Below, in pieces: positions 35,798 through 45,137 of a stretch of DNA of 64,000 bases (position 1 is the stretch's first letter; every line of letters begins with the position of its first letter). This DNA comes from Streptantibioticus_A sp037034305. GTDB taxonomy: Bacteria > Actinomycetota > Actinomycetes > Streptomycetales > Streptomycetaceae. The notes beneath the pieces are model-generated. The model was not told the origin of the DNA and ran no database searches. It worked only from the letters and a program-made list of their open reading frames with translations. Location: contig JBAGJY010000017.1 in the NCBI GenBank assembly GCA_037034305.1, forward strand, positions 62,001 through 126,000. The letters are read 5' to 3'. A program made the translations under genes and the position numbers.

Positions 35798-36103
35798 GTG
35801 ACGACCGCCAGCAAGGTTGCCATCAAGCCGCTCGAGGACCGCATCGTGGTCCAGCCGCTCGACGCCGAGCAGACCACGGCCTCGGGCCTGGTCATTCCGG
35901 ACACCGCGAAGGAGAAGCCCCAGGAGGGCGCCGTCCTCGCCGTTGGCCCGGGCCGCTTCGAGAACGGCGAGCGTCTGCCGCTCGACGTGAAGGTCGGCGA
36001 CGTGGTGCTGTACAGCAAGTACGGCGGCACCGAGGTCAAGTACAACAACGACGAGTACCTCGTTCTCTCGGCCCGCGACGTCCTCGCGGTCATCGAGAAG
36101 TAA
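35798..36103 (+). CDS. groES: Co-chaperonin GroES
   Basis: A 101-residue Hsp10 that caps the GroEL ring. KPLEDRIVVQPLDAEQTT, the mobile loop around TTASGLVIPDTAKEKPQ and the C-terminal NDEYLVLSARDVLAVIEK are typical. The GTG start follows GGGGGAGG. It shares the CIRCE-controlled promoter with the downstream groL, 136 nt away. Confidence 0.97.
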   Translation: MTTASKVAIKPLEDRIVVQPLDAEQTTASGLVIPDTAKEKPQEGAVLAVGPGRFENGERLPLDVKVGDVVLYSKYGGTEVKYNNDEYLVLSARDVLAVIEK

Positions 36104-36239
36104 TCGCGGCGCGCCCCCTGGGGCGCACCGTCCGGCTCCACTACACGCAGCCGTGATCCCGCCCCGGGTTTTCCGCGTCCGTTGGACCGGGGCCCGGGGC
36201 GCGGTCTCTGACGAGGAATAGACGAGGTAGTACGCAGGT

Positions 36240-37868
<1,629 letters not shown>

Positions 37869-37888
37869 GCTGGGTAGCGGACGATTCC

Positions 37889-37936
37889 ACGAAGGCCCCG
37901 GGCCCTACCGCCGAGCGGTGGGACCCGGGGCCTCGT
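37889..37936 (+). terminator. Terminator between convergent groL1 and SDR gene
   Basis: Bases 37889-37902 pair with 37924-37936 (13 bp with one bulged A), with further pairing inside. It lies 20 nt after groL1 and ends 22 nt before the stop of the opposite-strand SDR gene, so it can serve both. Confidence 0.8.
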
Positions 37937-37957
37937 ACGTCGCGGCCCAGCCGACGC

Positions 37958-38731
37958 TCAGCGGGGACCGAAGCGCCGCCCCGCCCTCGTGGAGACCCGG
38001 GCGAACACCCCGCTCGGCACCGCCTTCGCGAGCCCGACAACGGCCTTGTACCGCACGTCGGGCACGCTCACCACCTTGCCCACCGCCAGGTCGCGGAGGG
38101 CCGCCGCCACCACCTTGTCCCCGTCCAGCCAGGCCCAGTCGGGGATGCCACTGGCGTCCATACCGGCCCGCTGGTGGAACTCGGTGCGTACGAACCCCGG
38201 GCACAGCGCCATCAACCGCACACCGGTGCCCGCGAGTTCACGGGCCGCGCCCTGGGTGAACCGCACCACCCACGCCTTGCTCGCCGCGTACGTACCGCGC
38301 GGCAGGAACGCCGCCACCGACGCCACGTTGACGACGAAGCCCCGGCCGCGCTCCCGCATCGCCTCCGCCGCCGCGTAGGTGAGCCGCAGCACCGCCTCGC
38401 AGTGCACCTTGAGCATCGTCAACTCCTCGGCCACCGGCGCGTCCAGGAACGCACCGCGGTTGCCGAAGCCCGCGTTGTTCACCAGCACGTCGACCGGCTC
38501 GGCCCGGTCGGCGAGCCGCGACTCGACTGCCGCGATGCCCTCCTCGGTGGACAGGTCGGCGGCCAGCACCTGTACCCGTACGCCGTGCCGCCTGCGCAGC
38601 TCCTGCGCGCGCTCCTCCAGCCGTTTGCCGTCGCGCGCCACCAGGACCAGGTCATGGCCGTCGTCCGCCAGCCGCCGCGCGAAGGCGGCGCCGATGCCCG
38701 CCGTCGCTCCCGTGATCAGTGAAGTGGTCAT
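37958..38731 (-). CDS. Short-chain dehydrogenase/reductase
   Basis: A 257-residue classical SDR with TGATAGIGAAFA (cofactor loop, residues 7-18), NNAGFGNRG, catalytic Ser in VASVAA and YAASKAW (Tyr and Lys). LVLVARDGKRLEE after strand 2 suggests NADP preference. Substrate unknown. Its upstream side faces dispersed element D. Confidence 0.88.
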   Translation of the reverse strand: MTTSLITGATAGIGAAFARRLADDGHDLVLVARDGKRLEERAQELRRRHGVRVQVLAADLSTEEGIAAVESRLADRAEPVDVLVNNAGFGNRGAFLDAPVAEELTMLKVHCEAVLRLTYAAAEAMRERGRGFVVNVASVAAFLPRGTYAASKAWVVRFTQGAARELAGTGVRLMALCPGFVRTEFHQRAGMDASGIPDWAWLDGDKVVAAALRDLAVGKVVSVPDVRYKAVVGLAKAVPSGVFARVSTRAGRRFGPR

Positions 38732-38740
38732 GAAGCGAGG

Positions 38741-38870
38741 CTAGGCGCTCCGCTGGGAGCGCGGTGGCGTGCCGTCGATCGTCCGCGGCGCCGTTGTCGC
38801 AAGTCGCCCGGTACCCCGTGCCCCTTCAGGGCGCTTTTGAACCGCAGCGGACTTCGCCCGACCCGCTCAT
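38741..38870 (-). repeat. Dispersed intergenic element, copy D (left inverted repeat of MOSC cassette)
   Basis: About 128 bp, in inverse orientation to copy E at 39603-39735, with some 15 differences over the full length by eye. The outer end is the CGCTCC/GGAGCG hairpin; the inner end (GAACCGCAGCGGACT, 38839-38853) is mirrored at 39619-39635. The inner edge lies only 17 nt from the stop of the MOSC gene. Confidence 0.85.
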
Positions 38871-38886
38871 GGACTTGGCGAACGCC

Positions 38887-39537
38887 TCAGCCCGTCCGCC
38901 TTCGGGCGACCTCCCTGATCTCCTCGGGCAGCGCTTCGGCCTCCAAGAGTCGTGGCAGCAGCTCGGGTTGACCGGTCATCGCCCGAAAGGTGAGCGAGAC
39001 GGTCACCCGGTGGGATGGCTGGGACTCGACCACGATCGGGTCTCCGGCCCTGATCTCGCCAGGCTCGACCACCCGCAGATACGGTCCGGGCAGCGCGGCG
39101 ACGGTGAACTGCCTGATCCAGCCGGGGCGGTCCAACCAGCCCTGGAACGTCGAACACGGGATGCGCGGGCAGGAGACTTCGAGCAGCACATCCTGTCCGA
39201 TCCGCCAACGCTCGCCGATCAATGCCTCGTTGACGTCCAGGCCGGTGGTGGTCAGGTTCTCCCCGAAGGCGCCGTTGGGCAGCTCCCGGCCGACTATTGT
39301 CTCCCAGTCATCCAGATCCTCCCTCGCGTAGGCGTACACGGCCTGGTCGTCCCCGCCGTGGTTCTTCACGTCGTACACCCGGTCGCCCGCCAGCCCGACC
39401 GCACCGGTGTCCTTCGGCCCGGGCGCCCGGACCTCGACCGCGCCCTCGACCGGTCGCTTGTCGATCCCGGTGCCGGTCGCGTTCTTCTTCCACGGGTTGG
39501 AGCGCTCCACCCCGATGTTCACCGACAGCAGCCTCAT
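38887..39537 (-). CDS. MOSC-domain protein (YiiM-like sulfurase/molybdenum-cofactor-related)
   Basis: A 216-residue single MOSC domain starting MRLLSVNIG. It has GLAGDRVYDVKNHGG, AYAREDLDDWE, GAFGENLTTTGLDV and the conserved cysteine region LEVSCPRIPCSTFQGW. Family members handle sulfur or the molybdenum cofactor, for example in detoxifying N-hydroxylated bases. ATG 39537 is chosen; the minus frame stays open further upstream through copy E. The gene and its upstream region are bracketed by inverted repeats D and E, which suggests it was inserted as a unit. Confidence 0.87.
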   Translation of the reverse strand: MRLLSVNIGVERSNPWKKNATGTGIDKRPVEGAVEVRAPGPKDTGAVGLAGDRVYDVKNHGGDDQAVYAYAREDLDDWETIVGRELPNGAFGENLTTTGLDVNEALIGERWRIGQDVLLEVSCPRIPCSTFQGWLDRPGWIRQFTVAALPGPYLRVVEPGEIRAGDPIVVESQPSHRVTVSLTFRAMTGQPELLPRLLEAEALPEEIREVARRRTG

Positions 39538-39602
39538 GCCCTCGACGCTAAGGGCGAAGGCCGCCGGAGGCGACAGCATTACCCGGGCCCGGGACACCGC
39601 CC

Positions 39603-39735
39603 GCCATGCGGGTCGGGCGGAGTCCGCTGCGGTTCGGTAGCGGCCTGAAGGGGCGCGGGGCACCGCGCGACCCGCCACAACGGCGCCGCGGACGATCGAC
39701 GGCACGTCACCGCACTCCCAGCGGAGCGCCTCAGC
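39603..39735 (+). repeat. Dispersed intergenic element, copy E (right inverted repeat of MOSC cassette)
   Basis: About 130 bp: GTCGGGCGGAGTCCGCTGC at the inner end, AAGGGGCGCGGGGCACCGCG, a centre identical to copy D over about 26 nt (39679-39704), and CTCCCAGCGGAGCGCC at the outer end. The last bases form the stop codon of the aminotransferase gene on the minus strand, so the element abuts a reading frame exactly. Confidence 0.85.
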
Positions 39736-40828
39736 GGCCGGGCGCCGGTAGGGCGTTGAGCAAGCGGTCGACGTCCCGGGCGGAGTTGTACAGATGGAAG
39801 GACGCGCGCAGGTTTCCCGCCCGCGCCGATGTGTGGACACCGGCGCGCTCCAGTTGCTCCGCCGCCGCGCCCAGGCCGGGGACGGAGACGATGGCGGAGC
39901 CGCCGGACCCCAGCGGTTCGTATCCCAGCTCGGCGAGCCCCGCGGTGAACCGGTCGGCCAGCGACAGGTTGTGGGCGTGGATCGTCTCGACTCCGATCTC
40001 CTCGACCAGCGCCAGTGACGCGGCGGCGGCGACGTAGCACAGGTAGGCCGGGGAGTGGTCGAAGCGCCGTGCCGAGTCGGCCAGTTGGGCGATCGGCCCG
40101 TAGCAGGACTCCCATGGCTCCTCGCCCGCCAGCCACCCCGCGAAAGCGGGCGGCAGCTCGGCGGACGCGGACTCGCCTATCACCAGGAAGCACACGCCCC
40201 GCGGAGCGAGCAGCCACTTGAAGCCCGCGCACACCACATAGTCGAAGTCACCGGCGCGCAGCGGCAGCCAGCCCGCCGACTGCGTGGCGTCGATCAGGGT
40301 GCGGGTACCGTGCGCGGCGGCCGCGGTCCGTATCGCCGTGAGGTCGGCGATCCGGCCGTCGGCCGACTGGACCGAGCTGACCGCCACCAGTGCCGTGCCC
40401 GGGCCGATCTCCTCGGCTATCCGCTCCAGCGGTGCGGTGCGCAGCTTCAGGTCGGTGCGCACCGCGAACGGATTGACCAGTGAGCTGAAGTCGCCCTCGG
40501 CGACCAGGACTTCGGCGCCGGACGGCAGCCCGGTCGCGATCAGTCCCGCGTACACCGAGACCGAGGCGCCCACGGCGACCCGCTCCGGCGCGACCCCCGC
40601 GATGCGGGCGAACGACTCCCGGGACGCGGCCAGCGCCGGGTCGTAGTCGGAGAAGTCCCCGGCGGGCCAGGCCCCCGCGGCGTGCTGGATCGCCTGCACC
40701 GCTCTCGCCGGGCCGAGCCCGGCGGACGCGGTATTGAGATACGTGGTGGCGCGCGGCGCGAACTCGGCTTCCGCCAGGCCGGTCAGGCCGTTCGCGGCGA
40801 CGCTGCTGTCGTTGTCCGTGAGATTCAT
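39731..40828 (-). CDS. Class V PLP-dependent aminotransferase/lyase
   Basis: A 365-residue fold-type I enzyme of the cysteine-desulfurase/aminotransferase V superfamily. The PLP lysine is in CAGFKWLLAPRG (about 205); the cofactor-binding DATQSAGWLPL lies before it and YLNTASAGLGPARAV near the N terminus. There is no cysteine-loop typical of desulfurases, so an amino-acid lyase or aminotransferase role is more likely. It is divergent from a LysR regulator 96 nt away, which probably controls it. Confidence 0.85.
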   Translation of the reverse strand: MNLTDNDSSVAANGLTGLAEAEFAPRATTYLNTASAGLGPARAVQAIQHAAGAWPAGDFSDYDPALAASRESFARIAGVAPERVAVGASVSVYAGLIATGLPSGAEVLVAEGDFSSLVNPFAVRTDLKLRTAPLERIAEEIGPGTALVAVSSVQSADGRIADLTAIRTAAAAHGTRTLIDATQSAGWLPLRAGDFDYVVCAGFKWLLAPRGVCFLVIGESASAELPPAFAGWLAGEEPWESCYGPIAQLADSARRFDHSPAYLCYVAAAASLALVEEIGVETIHAHNLSLADRFTAGLAELGYEPLGSGGSAIVSVPGLGAAAEQLERAGVHTSARAGNLRASFHLYNSARDVDRLLNALPAPGR

Positions 40829-40887
40829 GATGCCCTCCCTCGAACACCAGAGTGCCCGCCATCGGCCTCAAAGTCCATGCCCAGTAA

Positions 40888-40918
40888 TTGACATTCACCC
40901 CTAAGGATGTCTTATGAT
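40888..40918 (+). promoter_or_regulatory. LysR gene promoter
   Basis: TTGACA at 40888-40893 (exact consensus) and TATGAT at 40913-40918 with a 19-nt spacer. The start codon at 40925 lies 6 nt after the -10, so the transcript would begin at or next to the GTG. The AT-rich patch is also the shared control region for the divergent aminotransferase. Confidence 0.65.
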
Positions 40919-40924
40919 TGAGGT

Positions 40925-41848
40925 GTGATCGAAGCACGCCATCTCCGGGTACTGCGCGCGGTTTCCCGAAGCGGTTCCTTCTCCGCCGCCGCCCGTGAGC
41001 TCGGCTGCACACAGCCCGCGGTGAGCCAGCAGATGAAGGCGCTGGAGCAGTCCGCGGGCACACCGCTGCTCATCCGCACCGGCCGGGAGATGCGGCTGAC
41101 GGAGGCGGGCGAGGCGCTCACCCGGCACGCCGCCGGAATCCTCGCCGGGCTCACCGCGGCCGAGGAGGAGGTCGCCGCCATCGCCGGGCTGCGCGCCGGG
41201 CGGGTGCGGATGGTCTCGTTCCCCTCCGGCAGTTCGACGATCGTGCCCGCCGCCGTGGCGCAGATGCGCGCCGCGCACCCGGGGACCCAGGTCTCGCTGG
41301 AGGAGGCCGAGCCGCCGCAGTCCGTGGAGATGGTGCGCGGTGGCGACTGCGAGGTGGCCCTCGCCTTCCGCTATCTCGACGTGCCCGCCGAGCCCGCCGA
41401 GACCGAGTGGGGCGACCTGGTGGTGCGGCCGCTGCTCACCGACCGCCTGGTCGGTCTCGTCCCGGCCGGGCACCGGCTGGCCGCCGGGCGCGGCCCGGTG
41501 CGGCTCGCCCAGCTCGCGGACGAGCAGTGGATCGCGGGCTGCCCGCGCTGCCGTCGTCATCTGGTGGAGGTGTGTGAGGACGCGGGCTTCACCCCGCGGA
41601 TCGACTTCGCCACCGACGACTACCCGGCCGTCGCGGGCCTGGTCGGTGCCGGGCTCGGTGTCGCCATGCTGCCGGAGCTGGCGCTGGAGTCGGTGCGCCC
41701 CAAGGGGGTCGCGGTGGTCGAGACGGCCCCGGCGGTGCGCCGGGAGGTCGTCGCCCTGACACTGCCCGACCTGGAGCACGTGCCCGCCGTGAACGCGATG
41801 CTCACGCATCTGGAGACCGTGGCCGCCCGGGCGCTGGCCGCTCTGTGA
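40925..41848 (+). CDS. LysR-family transcriptional regulator
   Basis: A 307-residue regulator. The N-terminal winged helix-turn-helix is clear: HLRVLRAVSRSGSFSAAARE, then CTQPAVSQQMKALEQ. The substrate-binding domain (about 90-300) has the usual EVALAFRY and LVPAGHRLAAG segments and a WIAGCPRCRRHL stretch with two Cys. GTG 40925 is probably leaderless. By the usual LysR arrangement it should control the divergent class V enzyme and itself. Confidence 0.9.
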   Translation: MIEARHLRVLRAVSRSGSFSAAARELGCTQPAVSQQMKALEQSAGTPLLIRTGREMRLTEAGEALTRHAAGILAGLTAAEEEVAAIAGLRAGRVRMVSFPSGSSTIVPAAVAQMRAAHPGTQVSLEEAEPPQSVEMVRGGDCEVALAFRYLDVPAEPAETEWGDLVVRPLLTDRLVGLVPAGHRLAAGRGPVRLAQLADEQWIAGCPRCRRHLVEVCEDAGFTPRIDFATDDYPAVAGLVGAGLGVAMLPELALESVRPKGVAVVETAPAVRREVVALTLPDLEHVPAVNAMLTHLETVAARALAAL

Positions 41849-42141
41849 CGCCGTGCTGTGACCGACATGGGCGCGGTCGCGCCGCGATGAACTACGGCCG
41901 GTTGCTCCGAACGGGTGGTGTGGAGCCGCCGCACGGGTGGTTCGGCTCCGTCGGGCGCGTTAGGCCAAACGGCGCACGCAAGCGCGCCCGGTTCGCCGGA
42001 AGGGCGTAACGGTCGACTCTCGCGCCGCGCTCTGCGGGCGCACGCGAGGGCTCAACGCGCCGTGCGGCGCGCCTTGTTCGCCGCTCCCACGAGGTGCCCT
42101 CCCGCACGGGGCGGTGCCGCGGTGGGCGCAGAAGCGTTCCT
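41849..42141 (+). other. Intergenic region between convergent LysR gene and whiD
   Basis: 293 nt without a supported gene. Several small GC-rich inverted repeats (for example near 42055-42075) could terminate either transcript. Nothing else was recognised. Confidence 0.3.
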
Positions 42142-42447
42142 TCAGTTGCTGGGACTGCTGATCAGCCGGTTACGCGAACGTCCCATCATCTCCTCGCGCT
42201 CGTCCTCGGTGAGTCCGCCCCAGACGCCGTACGGCTCACGCACCGCCAGTGCGTGAGCCGCGCACGCCGCGCGGACCGGGCAGCGCATGCACACCTCCTT
42301 GGCGGCGGCCTCACGGGAGCTGCGGGCAGCGCCCCGCTCGCCCTCGGGGTGGAAGAACAGCGAGCTGTCGACGCCGCGGCAGGCGGCCACCAGTTGCCAG
42401 TCCCACAGATCGGCATTGGGGCCAGGGAGTCGGGAGAAATCTGCCAT
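42142..42447 (-). CDS. whiD: WhiB-family iron-sulfur regulator WhiD
   Basis: A 101-residue Wbl protein with the four cluster-binding cysteines C23, C53, C56 and C62 (ACRG and CMRCPVRAAC) and the GVWGG turn, then a short basic tail. The sequence MADFSRLPGPNADLWDWQL matches Streptomyces WhiD, needed for late sporulation; the mycobacterial orthologue is WhiB3. Wbl proteins bind the sigma region 4 of the housekeeping RNA polymerase. It is divergent from bldM across a 553-nt control region. A GAGGGG ribosome site precedes the ATG. Confidence 0.93.
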   Translation of the reverse strand: MADFSRLPGPNADLWDWQLVAACRGVDSSLFFHPEGERGAARSSREAAAKEVCMRCPVRAACAAHALAVREPYGVWGGLTEDEREEMMGRSRNRLISSPSN

Positions 42448-42533
42448 CGCTCATCCCCTCGGAAGGTCTGCCTACGGGACGTGCGGCCCGCGGCCGTGCT
42501 CATCCGGACACATTCACCGTGTAACTGGATGTA

Positions 42534-42562
42534 AATATGACTGATTGCCAATCTAGTCTCAA
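42534..42562 (-). promoter_or_regulatory. whiD: Putative whiD promoter
   Basis: On the minus strand TTGAGA (42562-42557) and CATATT (42539-42534) are separated by 17 nt within the AT-rich patch. It fits a vegetative sigma promoter and gives a leader of about 80 nt. Confidence 0.5.
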
Positions 42563-42784
42563 CATCCCCATCTGGTAAAAAAAGCCGCCAAATAGTTCAA
42601 AAACCGGCATTGACCCCAGGTGTCAGGCTCGACGTCGGCCTTCGGGGGGTTCCGCCGTCCGGGGTGCGCGGCGTCCGGAGCGCCCGGGAGTGTCCGGTGG
42701 ACGGGCGCGCTCGGCGGAACCGGCGCGGGCGCGTCGGGCCGCACGCGCCCGTAGCGCCTCACCGGCGGGCGCGATGCAACGGTT

Positions 42785-42800
42785 GGTGAGCACTGTCACC
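42785..42800 (+). promoter_or_regulatory. BldD-like operator upstream of bldM
   Basis: GGTGA-GCACTG-TCACC is a perfect inverted repeat and fits the published BldD pattern AGTGA-Nm-TCACC. BldD with c-di-GMP represses bldM during vegetative growth in Streptomyces. The box lies about 50 nt upstream of the -35 of the sigma-BldN promoter. Confidence 0.6.
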
Positions 42801-42850
42801 GGTCCGTGTTGTGGCGAGCACGTAGAGTATCGAGGACGGCTGCCAGACTC

Positions 42851-42878
42851 CGTAACTCTTTCGAGTGAGCGTCGTTGA
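42851..42878 (+). promoter_or_regulatory. bldM: Sigma-BldN-type promoter of bldM
   Basis: CGTAAC (42851-42856), a 16-nt spacer and CGTTGA (42873-42878) match exactly the sequence I recall for the sigma-BldN-dependent bldM promoter P1 of S. coelicolor. This places bldM in the BldN regulon here too. Confidence 0.8.
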
Positions 42879-43000
42879 GAGTGCGGAGGTGGTTGGGCGG
42901 CGAGGCAATCGGGCAAGTGCCCCACGCCGTCAGCCCACCGGTGACGATTCGTACCAGCCTGGAGGCTCAACGTGACGCGGATCAGCTACGGAGGGCGGTC

Positions 43001-43612
43001 ATGACATCCGTCCTCGTCTGCGACGACTCCCCGCTCGCCCGAGAAGCGCTTCGCCGTGCGGTCGCGACCGTGCCCGGTGTCGAGCGCGTGACGACGGCGG
43101 CCAACGGCGAGGAAGTCCTCCGCCGCTGGGGTGCCGACCGTTCCGACCTCATCCTTATGGATGTGCGGATGCCCGGCCTCGGAGGTGTCGAAACCGTGCG
43201 CCGGCTGCTGTCCGCGGACCCCGGCGCGCGCATCATCATGCTGACCGTCGCGGAGGACCTCGACGGGGTGGCGCTCGCGGTCGCCGCGGGTGCCCGCGGT
43301 TATCTGCACAAGGACGCCTCGCGCGCCGAGCTGCGGGCCACCGTCACCCAGGCACTGGCCGACCCGACCTGGCGGCTGGCGCCGCGCAGACTGCGCTCGG
43401 CCGAGATGGGCGCCGCGCCCACGCTGACCGCGCGGGAGATCCAGGTGCTGGAGGGCATGAGCCACGGCCGCTCCAACGCGGAGATCGGCCGCGAGCTGTT
43501 CCTGTCCGAGGACACGGTCAAGACCCACGCCCGGCGCCTGTTCAAGAAGCTGGGAGCGTCCGACCGGGCCCACGCCGTGGCGCTCGGATTCCGCTGGGGC
43601 CTGGTGCGCTGA
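43001..43612 (+). CDS. bldM: Orphan response regulator BldM
   Basis: A 203-residue NarL/FixJ-type regulator. The receiver domain (1-120) has the acidic pair DD at 8-9, the phospho-acceptor position D54 in LILMDVRMPG, and the K of LHKDAS. The LuxR-type DNA-binding domain (about 140-203) contains LTAREIQVLEGMSHGRSNAEI and VKTHARRLFKKLGA. Length and sequence match BldM, which as homodimer or BldM-WhiI heterodimer drives aerial hyphae and spore genes. No histidine kinase is adjacent. Confidence 0.95.
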   Translation: MTSVLVCDDSPLAREALRRAVATVPGVERVTTAANGEEVLRRWGADRSDLILMDVRMPGLGGVETVRRLLSADPGARIIMLTVAEDLDGVALAVAAGARGYLHKDASRAELRATVTQALADPTWRLAPRRLRSAEMGAAPTLTAREIQVLEGMSHGRSNAEIGRELFLSEDTVKTHARRLFKKLGASDRAHAVALGFRWGLVR

Positions 43613-44310
43613 GGTCCGCCCCGTGCGCCGCCAACGGGGGAGACCGTTCCACCGGAACCCGACCCTCCGGCGAGCCGCCGCGCACCCCGGGCCGACCGCC
43701 CCGCAGCGTGTCCCGACCGCCCGGACCACTCCACGGACGGCCCGGTACCGGCGACCGGCCGGGGTGTGGACCGCGGCATGAAGTTCCGGATGTCCGCGCG
43801 AGGACGCATCCTTGAGGTATGGACTTCCTCGGGGACCGGCGAGCGGGGCTGCGCGGAGCGCCCCCGGCAGTGGCGGTGGCGGGCGACGGACGGGCGGGGC
43901 GGTGTGCGTCGGTTCCGCCAGGGGCTGTGGTGACGGCGGCGCCCTTGCCGGAGGTCAGAGGCGAGCGGAGCGGTCAGGGACCGGCGCCTCAGGCGGCGGG
44001 GACGGCACTGGAGCGGTCGGCACTAGAGGGCAAGGGCGCGCGGGAGGGAAACGGGGTGTGCGACATCACGGCAGCGGGCGCATCACCCCATGACGCCGAC
44101 GCGGCACCGCACCAGGCGCCGTCGGACGGCGACGACACCCCGCGCATCCAGGGTGTTCCGCCTCACGTTCCACCGCCCGCCGAGGGCGGCGCCACGGCGC
44201 CCAACGCGCCCGTGCCACCAGCCGATTCGGGTGCCCCGGCGCTGGACGCTCCGGCGCACGACCCGGGACGCGGTACCCCGAACGCGGCGGCGGCAAGGCA
44301 CCATGGACCG
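43613..44310 (+). other. Region between bldM and the sigma factor core; possible N-terminal extension
   Basis: About 700 nt. The sigma factor frame is open from ATG 43819, and GTG 44056 in that frame has an excellent GGAGGG site 7 nt upstream. Translation from 44056 would add an 85-residue Pro/Ala/Asp-rich tail; the start at 43819 would add 164 residues. No other gene was recognised. If neither start is used, this is a long GC-rich leader. Confidence 0.4.
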
Positions 44311-44958
44311 ATGCGCGACGAGGCGGCCGACGAGCAGAGGGGGTCCCGGGTGGCCGCGGGGAGCATCGGTGCCCTGGTACGGCGCGCCGCCGAGGGCGAC
44401 GAGCAGGCCACACACGACCTGCTGGCGCACGTCCATCCGCTCGCGCTGCGCTACTGCCGCACCCGGCTGTCCCGGCTGCCCGGTGACGCCCGGCACTTCG
44501 TGGACGACCTGGCGCAGGAGGTCTGCCTGGCCGTGCTGTGCGCGCTGCCGCGCTACCGCGACCAGGGCCGCCCCTTCGAGGCTTTCGTCTTCGCCATCGC
44601 CGCGCACAAGGTCGCCGACCTCCAGCGGTCGGCGATGCGCGGTCCGGGCTCCACCGCCGTCCCGTCCGAGGACCTGCCGGAGACCCCGGACGACTCGCTC
44701 GGCCCGGAGGAGCGGGCGGTGCTCAGCAGTGACGCCGAGTGGGCGAAGGCGCTGCTGGCCAATCTGCCCGCGACCCAGCGCGAGCTGGTGCTGCTGCGGG
44801 TCGCCGTCGGACTGACCGCGGAGGAGACCGGGCAGATGCTGGGTATGTCGCCGGGCGCGGTACGGGTCGCCCAGCACCGTGCGCTGAGCAGACTGCGGGC
44901 GCTCGCCGAGCAGGCGGAGGCCATGCGGGCCGACGACGCCCGAGGACTCACCGCGTAG
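44311..44958 (+). CDS. sigD: SigD-like RNA polymerase sigma factor (ECF-type)
   Basis: The core is 215 residues from ATG 44311. Region 2 is around residues 25-95, with DLAQEVCLAVLCALPRYRDQ and FAIAAHKVADLQR; region 4 is about 140-200, with TQRELVLLRVAVGLTAEETG and GAVRVAQHRALSRLR. It closely resembles M. tuberculosis SigD and shares its neighbourhood (whiB-type gene, guaB2, guaB3). The start is uncertain: the ribosome site before 44311 is weak, and GTG 44056 is a strong alternative. No anti-sigma gene like mycobacterial rsdA follows. Confidence 0.85.
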   Translation: MRDEAADEQRGSRVAAGSIGALVRRAAEGDEQATHDLLAHVHPLALRYCRTRLSRLPGDARHFVDDLAQEVCLAVLCALPRYRDQGRPFEAFVFAIAAHKVADLQRSAMRGPGSTAVPSEDLPETPDDSLGPEERAVLSSDAEWAKALLANLPATQRELVLLRVAVGLTAEETGQMLGMSPGAVRVAQHRALSRLRALAEQAEAMRADDARGLTA

Positions 44959-45137
44959 CGGAGCTTTCGGGCGCATGGGTCCCGCGCACATCAGGTCCTC
45001 CCGGAACGTCACGTTCGGGGGACAGCACACAGTGGTGGACGGGCCCCCGGATCAGGCCGAAAGCAGCCGGACGGGAACGGTCCCGAACCCCAGTAGCATG
45101 GGATGCCACGCCGGGCAAGAGCATTGGGGAAGGTGTC

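Larger units (their letters stand above)
42448..43000 (+). promoter_or_regulatory. whiD-bldM divergent control region
   Basis: 553 nt without a gene. Bases 42505-42605 are strikingly AT-rich for this genome and contain a run of seven A; they hold the whiD promoter. The bldM side has a BldD-like box (42785-42800) and a sigma-BldN-type promoter (42851-42878). The bldM leader would be about 115 nt. Confidence 0.6.

Noticed and set aside
34186..36141. Extension of the methyltransferase frame to 651 codons, across the CIRCE operators and groES
   Set aside because: The added part covers GC-rich repeats and regulatory DNA; the family start fits GTG 35349.
38741..39735. The inverted-repeat-flanked segment considered as an insertion sequence
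   Set aside because: There is no transposase; the only gene is MOSC. I keep it as a possible non-autonomous cassette, not a called IS.
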